Positions 44,501 through 56,785 of a DNA stretch of 64,000 bases are shown here, piece by piece; within the stretch, counting starts at the first letter, position 1; each line of letters starts with the position of its first letter. The notes beneath the pieces are model-generated. The model saw only the letters and a list, made by a program, of their open reading frames with translations. It was not told the DNA's origin and ran no database searches. Position numbers and translations under genes: made by a program. The DNA is from Asterias rubens (taxonomy: Eukaryota > Echinodermata > Asteroidea > Forcipulatida > Asteriidae): the NCBI RefSeq assembly GCF_902459465.1, contig NC_047073.1, positions 9,983,036 to 10,047,035 on the forward strand. Direction: 5' to 3'.

Positions 44501-47500
44501 AAAAAACATAGGGGCCTATCAATCAATCAATCAATCAATCAAACGAATTTGTAAAGCGCCTAAATCAAAAGTTTGCTCAAAGGCGCTGAGGCACAGAAGA
44601 AATAAAAACAGTAACAGTGGCGATATATTACACCAACAGATTTTATGTCAAGCAAGGTGATCTTTACTGAGTATTGGAATAAAAAAAAGACAAACATACA
44701 GTAACAGCAACGGTATGTTGTTACACCATACATTTTTATGTTGTTACATTATAATTTTGTATCCAAATGATGACCATTTGACTTAATTCTCATCCCATGC
44801 TTGGTTCTTTCACTTCTATTGTGAATAGACACCATACCAAATATTGTGTTCATAAACTTTTAAGTAATAAATAGTTAATGGCATGATGACGTTAAACCCA
44901 AGCATAGGCTTTCTCGAAGGCTAAATGACAACACAACAAAATAGGTAACTAAGTTTTTATATGAAGCAATAATCACAAGGGAATCTGACCCATTAAATAA
45001 TAATCAATTGTAGGGTGACCAAAGTAAAATTGCCTAGAGAGGGATTGGAACCTGTGACCTTCACGTTTACTTGCCAGTGATCCATCAATTGAGGTATCTA
45101 GACCTATGTTGGCATCTCCTTATTCTGACATGATCTTTCTTCCGGTGGCAACATTAAAGGAACACGTTGCCTTGGATCGGTCGAGTTGGTCTTTGAGAAG
45201 GGTTTGTAACCGTTTGTTATAAAATGCATATGGTTAGAAAGATGATTTAAAAGTAGAATACAATGATCCACACAAATTTGCCTCGAAATTGCGTGGTTTT
45301 CCTGTTACTTTGCCAACTAACCTGGTCGGCCATTTATGGGAGTCCAAACTCCCATTAAATGGCCGACCAGGTTAGTCAACGGGGTAAAAGGAAAACCATG
45401 CAATTTTGAGTGATACTTTCGAGTGATACTTGTGTGGAACATTATATATAACAAACGGTTACAAACGCTTTTCAAAGACCAACTCGACCGATCCAAGGCA
45501 ACGTGTTTCTTTAAAGAAGTCATACACCAGTATACTGACACATCTCACAGGGTCACACTAGTGGCATCACTCAGCCATTTTGTGGACATGCCATGTTAGT
45601 TCACAATGTAAAAGGCAAACCGTGCAATTTTGAGGCACATTTGTGTGGGTCACCGATTCTACTTTTAAAACGTCTTTATATATGCAATTTATAACTAACA
45701 ATTACATTACGTTTCACAGACCAACTCGCGCGATCCAAGGCAATGTGTCCCTTTAACATCCCACAAAAAAAACCACAGGTAAACTACTAGGGTGAGATTT
45801 GAACCCACCACCCCTGCCGTTCTAGGAAAGATGCATTTGAACCACTGAAGACTTACAAATTTAATATCATTCCACTCCATTCCTGTCAGTCTCTCCAGCC
45901 AGGAGCTCTCGATAATGTTGTCATGATGAACACCGACCAGCATGTCCGTCATGAGATCATGGGCATCTACTAGCTTTAGTTTACCCTTCTGCTGGACGAA
46001 CTGTCGTAGTTTATTCCAGCGGTAAGGGTTCAGTTCAACCTTGACCTCAGCTGCTAATGGGATGCCATCTTGCTCTGTCTGGAGTTTAAAGTGAAAAACA
46101 AGATGAATCCAGGGCTGTCATTTATAGAGCTGCTGAGAGGGTTTCGGTACTTTTTGTAAGACACAAAAACACAATGCCAAAAGATTTAGGCCTACATTAA
46201 ACTTACACAGTTTGAAGATGATGATGGTAGAAAGCTTCCCTTAAAAAATTACTTGCCGAGGTGCTGACGGTTTAGAGAAATTAGTATCACAATGTCACAA
46301 ACATAACTTTCGTCTCTGGAGACGAAGATTATTTTAGCATACATAACGTATATGACCAGTACAGCTCCCATTGGTTTTGTACACGTTTTCCAACTGGGGA
46401 CCTTTGCCGAACAGGGGAACCCTATTTTCCTCTTTTGTTATAGGTCCCCGGTTTGAATGCATATACATGTACACCAACACACACACAGACGGAAGGACAA
46501 GGCAAACCCTACGCCCCTTCGACTTGCTTCGCCGACGGGGCATAAAAGATCAGCGGAGTGAAAACAAATTCCATCGATTTTGAAATACCTCCGTGATGAG
46601 CATTTTGATGAAACTCCTGGCAAATCGACGGAAGAACATTTGTTCCCCTCCACAGGGTGACACAACAGTGCCCTCCGGCTGCGAAGCAAGCTGGGGTTTG
46701 CATCCTACTTTACAATCTGAGAGATCAGCATCGCAGGCTTCTAGCTTCTTCTGGCAGCTGCCAACCTCCTATAATTAGAAAGAAAAACAAATTATTTATG
46801 TTTCCAACCATAAATCTATCAAAATCAAACAGATCTTTAATTGTGATTTTATTTATTCACATTTGGATGTCAAGCCCAGTTGATGAATTTTCTTTAGACT
46901 CATGGCTGAAATGATGATTTCAGAGTCCTATGGTTTGGTAACAGATTTTCCCACTTTCAACCATTGACCTTATTACATCATCCTTATTACATCATCCTCA
47001 TGATGAAGAGGGTACCCCCTCTCCCAAAATGTTCCCATACTTTTACAAACTATTTTCCTCTTGCACAGAAGTACCAGCCTAAAATTCCAAGATTCCAAGA
47101 ACACAATAAGACACAATAGGAGAGGGGGATAAACCATGCCACATGTCTAGCACCATGTGTCCTCATCTATAATATAATGACGCTTAAATCGCATGGGCGC
47201 CGCCACTGTTTTCACCTCAAGTGGTTCCTGCACCCTGCTAAAATGATGCGTCCTGGGGTCAATTTCGGGGTACCCGCGGGTTGGGGTATGTGTTGTTTGT
47301 GACGTCACAGTCAAAGTGCGAGCGTGTAGTAATGGGGTTGATGGTAAGTTACCCTTGAGTTGCCAGGGGGTCTGCGTTGTTTCCTTCAGGCGCCCTTTGT
47401 GATGTCACGCAGTAACAGCACGAGCGTACAGTAGCGAACTGTGCACGGGATCACAATGGGGACACGGCAGACAGAGGTGGGGATAATCAGAGCACGTTGT

Positions 47501-50500
47501 GGGACAGGGAGATAGGGGAGGAGCATGCAGTGTGGTACATCTGTGGGAAGGGGCGGGGGACAGGACAAAATGAGGGAACAAATTAAAAGGGCTGGGAAAA
47601 TAATAAAATGAACAGGGAAAAATACACGAAACAGAGAACCATGAGTTATGGGCAAACAGTGAAGAACAACAATCCACGCACGGGATCACGGGAAGGACGC
47701 ACGAGTTAGATCTGGGACGGGGCCAGGAGGAAAAAATGAAAAGAGACTATGATGATACGGGATATGGGACAGGAAAATATATAACTGAACGGGGGAAAAT
47801 CAAACCATGTAACGGGGAAAGAACCACTATAAGCGGGACCCGCGCAAAACAGGGAAACATTAGAACAGGTATAATTGCGACTGGGAAAGAACCACTATAG
47901 CGGGACCCATGTGAAACTAGAAAACACATTAGTTATGGGCCAAACAGTGGCAAACAAAGAACAATGCCAATGCACGGGATCGCGGGACGGGGAGGCACGG
48001 AGGGGCTGGTTAGATATTGGACGGGAGATGGACTTGGGCACACGGTGGGACAGGGAGTGGGGGAATGCACGAAACTAGAAAAGTGAAGTGAAAAAAATTA
48101 ACGGGGCTGGTAGTATTATGAGGTCAGGAAAAAAGGGAAAAAAACTTGAAAACTATACAGGACAGGAAAATAATTAACTGAACAGGAATAAAGTTAACGA
48201 AATTGGGTATAAACGGCGGTACCCGCTCAAAACTGCAAAATATGGATGGGATCGCCAAATAATGCCGAAACGGAAAAAGACGGACGATTCGTCTTAACTT
48301 AGGATTGGTGGTTTGCCACAGTGATTTGTATTGTGACCCTGCCCCCGCTAAAAATGGTAAACGCCATTTTTTGAGTCAATGTCACCATGTGTAATACAGT
48401 GTAGTGTGCATTTACGGCCACATGGCATTTACATGCTTACTTAGCCTATATATTACTTATATTTTGTTACGTGAATTTTGCCTCCCAAAATAGACCGATC
48501 CATTAAGCTTCGCCCCATTGCGTATTGACCAATCACATCGTAAGGAAGGTCCGACAAATCAGGTCTGACATGTGTGCAGCAGAGTTGTGCAGAAAGGCAT
48601 TGGAGAGGCTCATATGTTCTTGCTCACACATGTGTCGTGGGCGGAGCCTAATGGATCGGCCCATTGGCAAGCATGGCAGACAGTGCAAAGGGGCAAGACT
48701 TGAATGTAAAGGGAACACTTTGTCACATTGCCCTTTGACACCTTGTCCTTGCCTTTTTCACATAATTGTTTTTTTTTTTTTTGGGGGGGGGGGGGGGTGA
48801 ATAGAGATGACCAATACAAAGGAGGTTGCCTAAGACTTACGCTCAAAGAAACTACATGTATTGACAGATATGGGTATAACCAGTGAAACTATTTCACAGA
48901 AAAACATTATTCTAGTATGAACTTCATGATCAGCAAGCTTTCAGACTAAAGTTAAACAATGATGATTGTTTCCCCCAACCTTCCTGTCAAAGGTCACATC
49001 ATCTACCACTATCATGCATATTTGAAAAGCAAGTGTGTAAAGCTTACATTATAAGCCTTGTGCCTATCGTACATGGCATCGAGTAAAGACTTCTCGTGGA
49101 AATTCACCAGATTGTGGCGACATTGGACAAGGTCCATCCGACATTCCTCCAATAAAGTCTGCAAGTCAAAGTGGAAGAAGGTAGAAGAATAAATCCTGTT
49201 ACTTTGAGATGGGATGAAAGCTGTAAGTGGAAAGTCCTTTTGTCTACACCCTCATGAGCCATTTTGAGATATGGTGAACACTTTCATATGACACTATAGA
49301 CCAATCCAGGCGCGCAAGTGCTGGGCGACGCCATGCGCTGCGCGCCATTGCTGGGGTGTCATTGTGCCTAGTTTTGTGCACAAAGACATGAGAAAATCGT
49401 TTTCCTTTTCACTTTTTATGGGAATTGAATGTCTTCCTCGATAATCTATGAAATTTCCTTGATATGGCTGCTTGATCAAACAACGTAATACAATCTTGAT
49501 AAATTTTTAAAATTAGGCAGTTCAAAAGTAAAATACTGAAATTCTGACAAAATACCTTGCCGATGTACCACATTTTAGCGGTATGCAGTGAAGTGCACAT
49601 TTTAGGCGACACGGCGTTAATACACGTAATTGCCCACCAACATGGTGAGCGTGGTATCAGTCGCTGCGTGTGACGCGCGTGCACGGGGTCAATAGAGCAC
49701 TCACCATCATTTTATCCAGTGAGTTAGGATTCTAATCCTACATGTACATGTCTGCATTAGATTACAGTACATGTACATGTATTTCTGGTAATGAAACCAA
49801 AGATGCCTCAGAAGTTAACTTCTAATCATTGTAGCTCGCAAGGCTGAGGAAACTTCAAAACAAGGGCGTTTGCTATGTGAACAGGGATTATAACCCCTAT
49901 TCTTTCATGATAGGCCTATGTGTTCTGGGCTCTTTTGCTCGCACTACCAATCCTTAGTAGGTACGTAATCTACAGCTATATTGCAAAGCCAGTCTGATTC
50001 ACAAGGCAAGTTCTTATAATTTTGAGAATATATCTTTTGGATGGGGTATTTTGAAAAAATGTGAAGGGGGGGGGGGGGCCTACTAACTTCACCACATTTA
50101 CAACCAGCTCCCAACTCCCTCTATAGTTGTCTCTGATAAGGCGCCTTGTCAAAACGTCCCGGGCGTTCCTCCGCTGACAGTCTGCGGACTGGACAGCAAA
50201 TACCGCCGTTGCTAAGGACCTCGGACAGTCCGCGGAAGAACGGCCATGTGCGTTGAAGCGCGGCGAAGTTAATGAGCTATCCTTGCCGGGCGCTATTGTT
50301 AGTATAACAATAAGTTCATGAATAATCAAGTTGTATTTTCAGGTCACGAATATCAGTGGCTTGGACGCGGACCGGCCGTGCTCTTCCAGAACAATACATT
50401 TTCTACTCACGAATACCATCCTCCTGGAAGCGGACAGGCCGCACCGACAAGACAATTACACCATCCAGTGCATGTGATAATCAGGGAACGATTTCGCCTG

Positions 50501-51862
50501 TATCACATCGCAATTTGTGATACAATGATTTGCTATGCAATTGTAAAAAGTGCATCGCAAATGTTGCGATCCAATTTGCGAAGCATAATTTGCAACATTT
50601 ATGCTTGAAACAAAAATATCGATTTTTAACTTGAAACCATTCACATTATTAATCAATAATTTCCCGCAAGAAAAACGATGCTAAATTAATAAGAAATCAC
50701 CCCCGCCGCGACTACTAAACGTTTTCTTCCATGATGTTGAATACAATATGCTGCTCTGGCAGTAGGGCAAAATCGACCAATGAAAACATTCGTTACGCGC
50801 TTTATGGAAATTCAACAGCCAATAGAAACACCGGTCTCTGAAACTGTGGCTTCCTCCCCCTCACACATTGGACAAACCAGACTATCTGGTTGTTTTGACA
50901 TGGAGACACACTCGCACAGGTGTGTATATTTGTTCATTGGTGACGGTGACTTGGGATTTAATAAATAAGAAACTAATGTTTTCCGCTTGGAAAGTAAGAA
51001 CGAACAGTTAAAATTGTCCCCTGGATACTCTGACCCACTTGGAACGGAGTTTGCACGTAGCCTGGAACTTTTGTCAGTCGAAGCCGGGAATAAAGACAAC
51101 CATTTTTAAAATTCATGTCTTGGTTATGTAGGCCCAACCAAGTCTTAAAAGTCACACATTGGAGGAAATGGATTTTAGTTACACATCCACCCTTACTTTG
51201 CTTTTTAATCTGCAAAGGTAAAACCATTGTTGACCACCTACGTTCCTCCGCGGTTCCACCGGTCAGCTCATAAGCTGGACCTTACAATGGCCGACCGGTA
51301 GCTCCGCGGAGTCCCCGGAATATTCATGTTTATTGACATGTAAATGAGCCGTCGTGGCCGTGGACATGCCCGGTTGCTACGGGTTCTTTTGTTACAAAAA
51401 TCCGCGGACTCACGCAGAATGCACGCGGAATGGAACGGCTTGGACGTTTTGACAAGGCGCCTAACTATAAAGAGAGAAAACCAGCTGTGATGAGTTGCCA
51501 GTCTGATGAAGCCACTAGTGTAGTGGTGAAACGGCGCTGAATTTTTTTTCAGTTTGTTCTCCATTTTTCATCCATAAAGTGGAATTGGTAAAAACTAACA
51601 TCTTTACTGAAATTACCATATCGATCACATCTTTCCTCTCCTTTTTGTTCCTCATCGTCCTGGTAACAGGGTCATAGTTGAACAGGTCGCTCTGATCAAT
51701 GAACTCATCTTCCATTAGGTCGGCCCTGTCTTCTTTCAGAAGAGAAGGATTATCAGGGTCTCCGCCGTCCTCGCTCTCCAACCCGTAGGGAGTGCCTTCA
51801 TCTGCAAGGACTGATGAGGTTGCCACGCCAACCAGGAGTAAAACGCCAAGGGATTTCAGCAT
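41581..51862 (-). CDS. CLCC1: Chloride channel CLIC-like protein 1 (CLCC1), 8 exons, complete
   Basis: Exons on the minus strand: 51862-51617, 49158-49048, 46768-46589, 46078-45857, 44427-44287, 43779-43585, 43037-42738 and 42498-41581 (TAA). All are GT-AG and phase 0, giving about 770 aa (human about 551). CLCC1 is an ER-membrane anion channel. Seen: signal peptide 1-20; acidic lumenal region with DLFNYDPVTRTMR matching the human MLNYDAASGTMR; Cys-rich segment in exon 3; membrane segments at about 254-268, 275-297 (ending GWNWLYLYK, human AWNWIYLYK) and 400-423; FQDDPCHIYHEKYLVDP matching the human YKDDPCQKYYELLIVNP; LEPLQHMGRAIGEF matching EPLKHIGKGAGEF. Residues 437-475 look coiled-coil. 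The long Ser/Glu-rich tail (about 485-770) is disordered and longer than in human. The exon 1 donor could instead lie 9 bp downstream (adds VIS). An upstream extension to 51883 starts with TTG, so 51862 is the start. Confidence 0.93.
43078..43276 (+). mobile_element. tRNA-derived SINE with TTA tail, CLCC1 intron
   Basis: GGTGGTCTGGCTGGTACG and box B GGTTCGAGTCCC, body with CATCCCCGATGCAAATT, tail of (TTA)n ending near 43276. A good full-length copy. Confidence 0.75.
43330..43402. mobile_element. Fragment of the foldback family at 57688-57839
   Basis: GGGGGACTTTTTGGATGCTA, GGTGGCAGCAGACTTGG and GCTCAGAACTACGTTAAC match that element. Confidence 0.6.
44518..44640 (+). repeat. CAAT microsatellite and retroelement-tail-like repeat
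   Basis: About six CAAT/TCAA units at 44517-44541 followed by TTTGTAAAGCGCCTAAATC and AAAGGCGCTGAGG, a motif pair often found beside microsatellites in SINE/LINE tails. Confidence 0.55.
45154..45514. mobile_element. Family C element, full length
   Basis: TTAAAGGAACACGTTGCC to GGCAACGTGTTTCTTTAA; TTAA at 45154-45157 and 45511-45514; a central palindrome at about 45318-45375 (GGTCGGCCATTTATGGGAG and inverse). Confidence 0.9.
45600..45755. mobile_element. Family C right half
   Basis: From AACCGTGCAATTTTGAGGCA to CCAAGGCAATGTGTCCCTTTAA; the left half is missing. Confidence 0.75.
46366..46500 (+). repeat. Dispersed repeat shared with 36416-36585
   Basis: CCCATTGGTTTTGTACAC, GAACAGGGGAACCCTATTTT and CCTCTTTTGTTATAGGTCC in the same order. 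Lies 3' of a CLCC1 exon boundary, in intron. Confidence 0.65.
47440..48260 (+). repeat. Purine-rich degenerate tandem repeat in a CLCC1 intron
   Basis: The plus strand is strongly G/A-biased. Blocks GTTATGGGCCAAACAGTG, GCACGGGATCGCGGGACGG, GGACAGGAAAATA and AAGAACCACTATAGCGGGAC recur in order (47643-47868 and 47930-48240), with a smaller 67-bp duplication at 47817-47905. Confidence 0.7.
48493..48660. mobile_element. Foldback element
   Basis: ACCGATCCATTAAGCTTCGC on the left pairs with GCGGAGCCTAATGGATCGGC on the right; inner TGACATGTGTG/CACACATGTG pairs. Confidence 0.75.
49290..49690. mobile_element. Possible foldback element
   Basis: TATAGACCAATCCAGGCGCGC against GCGCGTGCACGGGGTCAATAG; the arms are short and imperfect. 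Confidence 0.4.
50121..51471. mobile_element. Long terminal-inverted-repeat element, about 1.35 kb, non-autonomous
   Basis: GGCGCCTTGTCAAAACGTCC at 50140 is repeated inverted ending at 51461; the flanks CTATAGTT/AACTATA are also inverted. Subterminal GC-rich blocks (GTCCGCGGA, CTCCGCGGA) recur on both sides. No transposase frame. It occupies the centre of CLCC1 intron 1. Confidence 0.75.
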
Positions 51863-52024
51863 GATGAACTTCCCCAAGAGCAAGAAACTATATTAGTAGA
51901 TAAATAGAACAAACAAGTCATACATTATATATCTTATTATAGTGTTATCTACAACGGGCGTATCAAACCGTTTTCTTTATCATTCCGTATGCTAAATTGA
52001 ATGTTACCCAAAATTTATGGTTAT

Positions 52025-52845
52025 GGATGGGTGTAGTACGTGGTGCACCAGGCCTTGAACTAACGCATGACAACCATAGCAGTTGTCCTAGTGCCCTGTG
52101 CTTTTGCAGTGGTGCCCACCTCAAGGTTCCAATACAAACTCATATTTTACCCATAGAAGTGCCCCTTACCAGTGGAAAATTGTTATGCCCCCTTCAAAAG
52201 GTGAAGTTAAAGACCTGGGCCCAATTTCATGGCTCTGCTTACCGCCGAATTCTGCGCTTACGATCACGACTCCCCGCTTACTTGCAAGCGCCAAATTTCT
52301 GCGCTAGCCTTGTAAGCGTAGAATGCCTAATAAAGTGGAGTACACACGCGCAGAAGCCAAAATTCGCCGTTAGCCCGTGAAATACGCTTGCCGTAAGCAC
52401 AGAATTCTCTGCTTCTGTAAGTGCCGATTCTGTGCTTACAGTAAGCAGAGCCAAGACATTGGGCTCAGATGTACACAATGTCATGAGTAAGACTGACCAA
52501 AATGTCCATGAACCGTGGATGGCAGTTCATGTTTTTGAATGTCGCACTTGCAAGATCTTACATCATCAGGGTAAACCAAGGTAAAATACTGATAGGAGCT
52601 TTTGTTGAAGTCCGCTAACCAGTTATTCCTGCTTGCAGACTCACTGCCTGCATGTGCTTGTCTGTGCACAGACTGTATATATTGCGTAAGGTGTGTGGAT
52701 GAAATTGTGTACATCAGGCCATTAACTCCACCTTTTGAAGGGGGCACAGCAATTTTCCACTGGTAAGAGGCACTTCTATGGGGATGTGAGTTTGTATTCA
52801 AACTGTGCAGAGTACACCACAGCAAAAACACAGTGCACCACCTGG
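52025..52845. repeat. Inverted repeat pair enclosing a family F element
   Basis: Left arm about 52095-52208 and right arm about 52715-52835 share GAAGTGCCNCTTACCAGTGG and CCCCCTTCAAAAGGTG in inverse orientation. A family F element (52217-52466) sits just inside the left arm. Confidence 0.75.
52217..52466. mobile_element. Family F foldback element
   Basis: GGGCCCAATTTCATGGCTC on the left and AGTAAGCAGAGCC...TTGGGCTC on the right; opposite orientation to 18486-18712. Confidence 0.8.
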
Positions 52846-53015
52846 AACTAAGAGGTTCGTTCTGCTATCATCTTCAAGATATCGTGGAGACGACGACAGC
52901 GGAACGAACCTCAAAGCTCGTTGGAGTATCTGTTTCTGTATGGGTCTCTGTACAAACACCTGGTGAGGTTGTCGTCGTATGTCGGGTAGGGGTCTAAACG
53001 CAGCTTGACAAACCA

Positions 53016-53350
53016 TTAGTTGTTGTAATGCGCTTTTTCTGTGGCTTGGTGGATGTTTATAGAGTCTAGCGCAGCCTTAAATGACTTAAGGTCAGGTGCT
53101 GTACAGATGTCTTGGGGAAGTAGGTTCCACTCCGGCAAGGTCTTGGGGTATAACGAGAACCGGTAACAGTCTTTGTGGGCACGGATTTGTTTATACTGGT
53201 TACCAGATGATCTTGTGGTTGTACCGGTGCGTGAGTTGAGCTATTCCTTTATACTGTTTAGGTGTTAAACCAATATGTTTCTTTGTAGACGGATGTTAAA
53301 CGAGATTTAGTCCTTCTGTCCCGGAGTGATTCCCAGTTGAGGTTTCCTAG
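53016..53350 (-). pseudogene. Degraded CR1/Jockey-type LINE reverse transcriptase C-terminus
   Basis: On the minus strand, fragments read NLNWESLRDRRTKSRL, then after frame breaks FSLYPKTLPEWNLLPQDI and APDLKSFKAALDSI before a stop at 53018-53016. This is the usual end of non-LTR retrotransposon polymerases (RTxxWNxLP...SLxxFKxxL pattern). At least one internal stop and one frameshift break it, and only the last 110 or so residues remain. Sequence 52850-53015 is probably its 3' untranslated tail, a typical 5'-truncated copy. Confidence 0.75.
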
Positions 53351-55700
53351 GATTGCAGGTCGGTCGGTCTCAGGTAAGTTTTTTGTTAAATGATGTTTTA
53401 AATTATCTAAATTCAATCATTTTAACCAATGAAGGTCAATCTGTAATCAAATCTGATCTTTGAAAGTGGTAAACATTAATTGTAAAAATTGTGCCAAAAA
53501 TGCATTAAATGTGATTATTTAAATGTACACTGATCTGTAACCCTCCAGTCTGCAAGGCAACCATCAGGAGGATGGAGGGTAATGGTTATGGAACTCTAAC
53601 GAACGTTGTGTCCATTTTAACGAGGTGAAAGCGAGTACCACCACCAGCCATCTCTGGCCACCATTCCTGGATGGACATCAACATTCAGAAATAGTGTGAG
53701 AAATGATTCATGCATGAATCTATTGCGATGATCGTAACCCTACTCCAACAACTACATGAGGTTCCTTCCGCTATATCGTCTCCACGAACCTTACCTTGTA
53801 CAGTCATAGTTCTAGGAGAAGAGGGTTACGATCAGCGCTTAGCATGAATCTTTTCACAGATTCAATGACAATTGTTTTGGAGTGAAAAATTATCCACACC
53901 ATCATTCATATACATTTCGAAGGGAAGCCTTTCTCAAAATAACTAACTCATCATTCAACGACTGCACTCAGCAGTGCTTCTCATCATGGAGGTATTCCTC
54001 CATGTTCTCACAAAGTTAATAGAACTTTGAAGTAAGTTTTCATGCAGTCATGGTCATATTTTACATAACTATGTCCGTCTGGTCTTCTCTTGGTTAAGAT
54101 ACTTCAGTACTATAATGATATATCATTCATTATTTTATACAATAAAAACTGAATGGAAAAGTGACGACTGATTTCAGCATTTTGTCCGCGGTTACCTCTT
54201 TAAAAAAAAAATGTATTTAAATATACATGTAGCACGATAACTTACAAAGGCCACAAAACACACTGTGCAGAGACACAAAACAGTCAAAGTCGTCTATTTA
54301 TTGTGAGTCACTAGCTAGCTGAGGGAGAGTTGACGACATAAAACGGCTTCATCATCTCGAAATCTGAGAACGAAATTGTTGTTGTTTTTTCTGTGTCTGT
54401 AGATTGGGCTGCAGCTCTGTTAAATTGACGTATGTTTCACAAACGGTGAGTCTGGGTACCAGATTGTTATTGTTTTCTCTTCCGCAGTAAACTTTACACA
54501 AGCAGTTTATTGGATTATGTGGACAACATTTCCAGAAAAACGATTTGATTTTTACAAAATATGAACAAATAAACTTGAAGATTTTTACCCATGTACCTAG
54601 GTACATGCAAGTAACATTATTTATTACACAATTTTTATAAATATTTGGATTTTTATTTAAGATTGTATATTACGGCTTGGTAAGATACTAAAAAAAGAAC
54701 TACTACATCCAACGGCTGATATGTTCAACCGAATAGAGAATGTTTTTTGTTTTGTTGACAGTCGTCGGCTAGTGTTCAGACTGCCCTTTTGCCTTTTGGT
54801 AGAACACAATTTCAACGTCAATGAGTAATATTGACGCCAACCTTCGCATGTTCAAATCGTTCTTTTTTGTTTGGGATAAAAAAAAGGGGGAAAACAAGTA
54901 CTACAATGAATCATAAAACAGCCGTAGGAGTCAGGCGCGGCCTCCTTTTTATGACGCACAATCCCCGCCCTCTCTCAATATTATACAAGTTTTAGAAAGG
55001 TTTTCTTGTTGCGTGCTTTGTTTGAAGATTTGAAGGGCAATAATACCATAAAATATTGCATCGAATCTGCCCATGGATGGTTGTGTTTTTACATGACATG
55101 GGCCTTTACTCTATATAAACGGGCAGATCAGACTGACCCCGTTGGAAACTAGGATTCTGGGTCATTTGAACACACTCCGGTTCATAGCTATAATGACCTG
55201 CAAGTTGATGATGTCGCATTTGACCTGGAATCCGGGTCAATTCTGACCCGGGATTATTCAAAGTGTATCAGAGTCAAATTACTCACAGAGATTGAATGAT
55301 TTTGTTTTTTTCTTCTCGGCAATTGACAGCATTAAAGATTTGTATAAATACTTTATGTGTTTCATTTACACTGCAATACAAGCTTCTGTGTGCGTATATT
55401 CACGTTCGCTGGATTTCATGAATGACTCCCATGATCGCTATAACATGGGTTTTTGAATTTCTGAAATGAATAACTGCATAAATAATTAAATACAGTTATA
55501 AAAGAAAACTAGATATACATAAATTCAAAGGCAATTCCAGGAAACTTGCAGAGTATATAGGTCTACACGGCATCGTTGCTTTATTTCAGAACAGCAAATA
55601 TAAAAACAAGTTGTATACAATCCGTCCTATACCCTGGGGCAGTATATTTATATTTCATATTTGAATTTATATTTATTTCATTTCTCGGGAATAAAAGAAC
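53351..55700. other. AT-rich intergenic DNA, little recognised
   Basis: No gene supported. A short block around 55220-55255 (GACCTGGAATCCGGGTC, TTGACCC-like) forms small hairpins and may be a decayed foldback element. Confidence 0.4.
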
Positions 55701-55714
55701 AATAATGCAAACTA

Positions 55715-55905
55715 ATTAACTTAACTTAACTTAAATGCATTTATAAACACTGTTTCAAAGCGCTGTACAGTCAAGAAAAATGCAGGATTAAAAAACATGA
55801 GCAAAAATGGCAATATGTTTTTTTTTAAATATACAATAGTCAAAAAAGTAGCAAAAATTTGGCAAAAACATTGCATTACAAACAATCATATCACACGGTT
55901 TGACT
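55715..55905 (-). repeat. Retroelement-tail-like repeat
   Basis: TTAACTTAACTTAACTTAA followed by AAAGCGCTGTACAGTC; on the minus strand this is the CAGCGCTTTGAAACAGTG tail seen in many SINE and LINE 3' ends. Confidence 0.5.
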
Positions 55906-56570
55906 CCTCACTCTCTCTCGTTCACCCTGGATAACACGTGTTTGAAATTCAACCCAATCAACAATATTTTCCTCTCGAGCAGAAAATGCGAATTTACGAA
56001 GCTAAACACGCATTTTATTTCGTGGGTGACATTTCCACTGTTTTCTTTGTAGAGTGGCCAGGCATCCTTCAGTTATATTATTACATTACCCACAGTGTAG
56101 CATTGGAGAAGCTCGGTTCAGGCAAAATGTATTTATTCAGGATTTTAGTATTTACAGGTCTATCTTTCCTGGTTAAACTGCTTCTAAAACACGCCAGGGC
56201 TTGCGTGTATATACGCTGAAAGCGAATTCCTGTTTTCATAGAAGCTCGTGGGAGGATGGATTTTTTTTAGCAACAACCCGCCTCACATTAAACAAAATTG
56301 TTTAAAGTTAGGATGCCCCACTGTAAAAAACAAAACAAAAAAAAAAACAATTAAAATCCCATTTATTTCACTGAAGTATACAGTAAAACAAAACAAAAAG
56401 AAGAAGAAGAAGATGACCCATCATTAAGTGTTTTGTCGCCCGAATAATGCGCTCATTGTTTTGTCACATGAGGACAGAATGACCCATTTTTGAAAGAAAT
56501 ATTTCGCAACTGGGTGAAAGAGGACAACACAGGGGGTGAAAATAATACAAACACACTTGTTGCATAAATT
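55906..56570. other. Intergenic DNA, nothing recognised
   Basis: Contains the 93-residue frame 55938-56219 with a hydrophobic C-terminus but no splice context or known domain; not called. Confidence 0.35.
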
Positions 56571-56574
56571 AATG

Positions 56575-56785
56575 TAATGCTTTCATATTCAGATCAACAA
56601 GGCTTAAGGCCTGGGGTCTTTTATTAAAAGAGTGAGAAATTACCCTCTTTCTCATTGACAAAAACTATATTGAGAGGGAGCCGTTTCTCACAATGTGTTA
56701 TACCATCAACAGCTCTCCGTTGCTCGTTACAAGTAAGTTTTTATGCTAACAACTATTTTTAGTATTAGGTTCAGTGCCTTTGATA
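56575..56785 (+). mobile_element. Family A fragment, right half
   Basis: TGAGAGGGAGCCGTTTCTCA, CAACAGCTCTCC and TAAGTTTTTATGCTAACAAC blocks; the left end is lost. Confidence 0.6.

Noticed and set aside
47386..47689. Two overlapping Cys/Pro-rich minus-strand frames
   Set aside because: They are the C/T-rich complement of the purine-rich repeat in a CLCC1 intron; composition explains the open frames.
52481..52831. 116-residue minus-strand frame
   Set aside because: The first codon is GTG, not ATG; it overlaps an inverted-repeat arm and has no known domain.
55938..56219. 93-residue plus-strand frame with a hydrophobic end
   Set aside because: No conserved domain, promoter or splice signal, and AT-rich DNA readily yields such frames.
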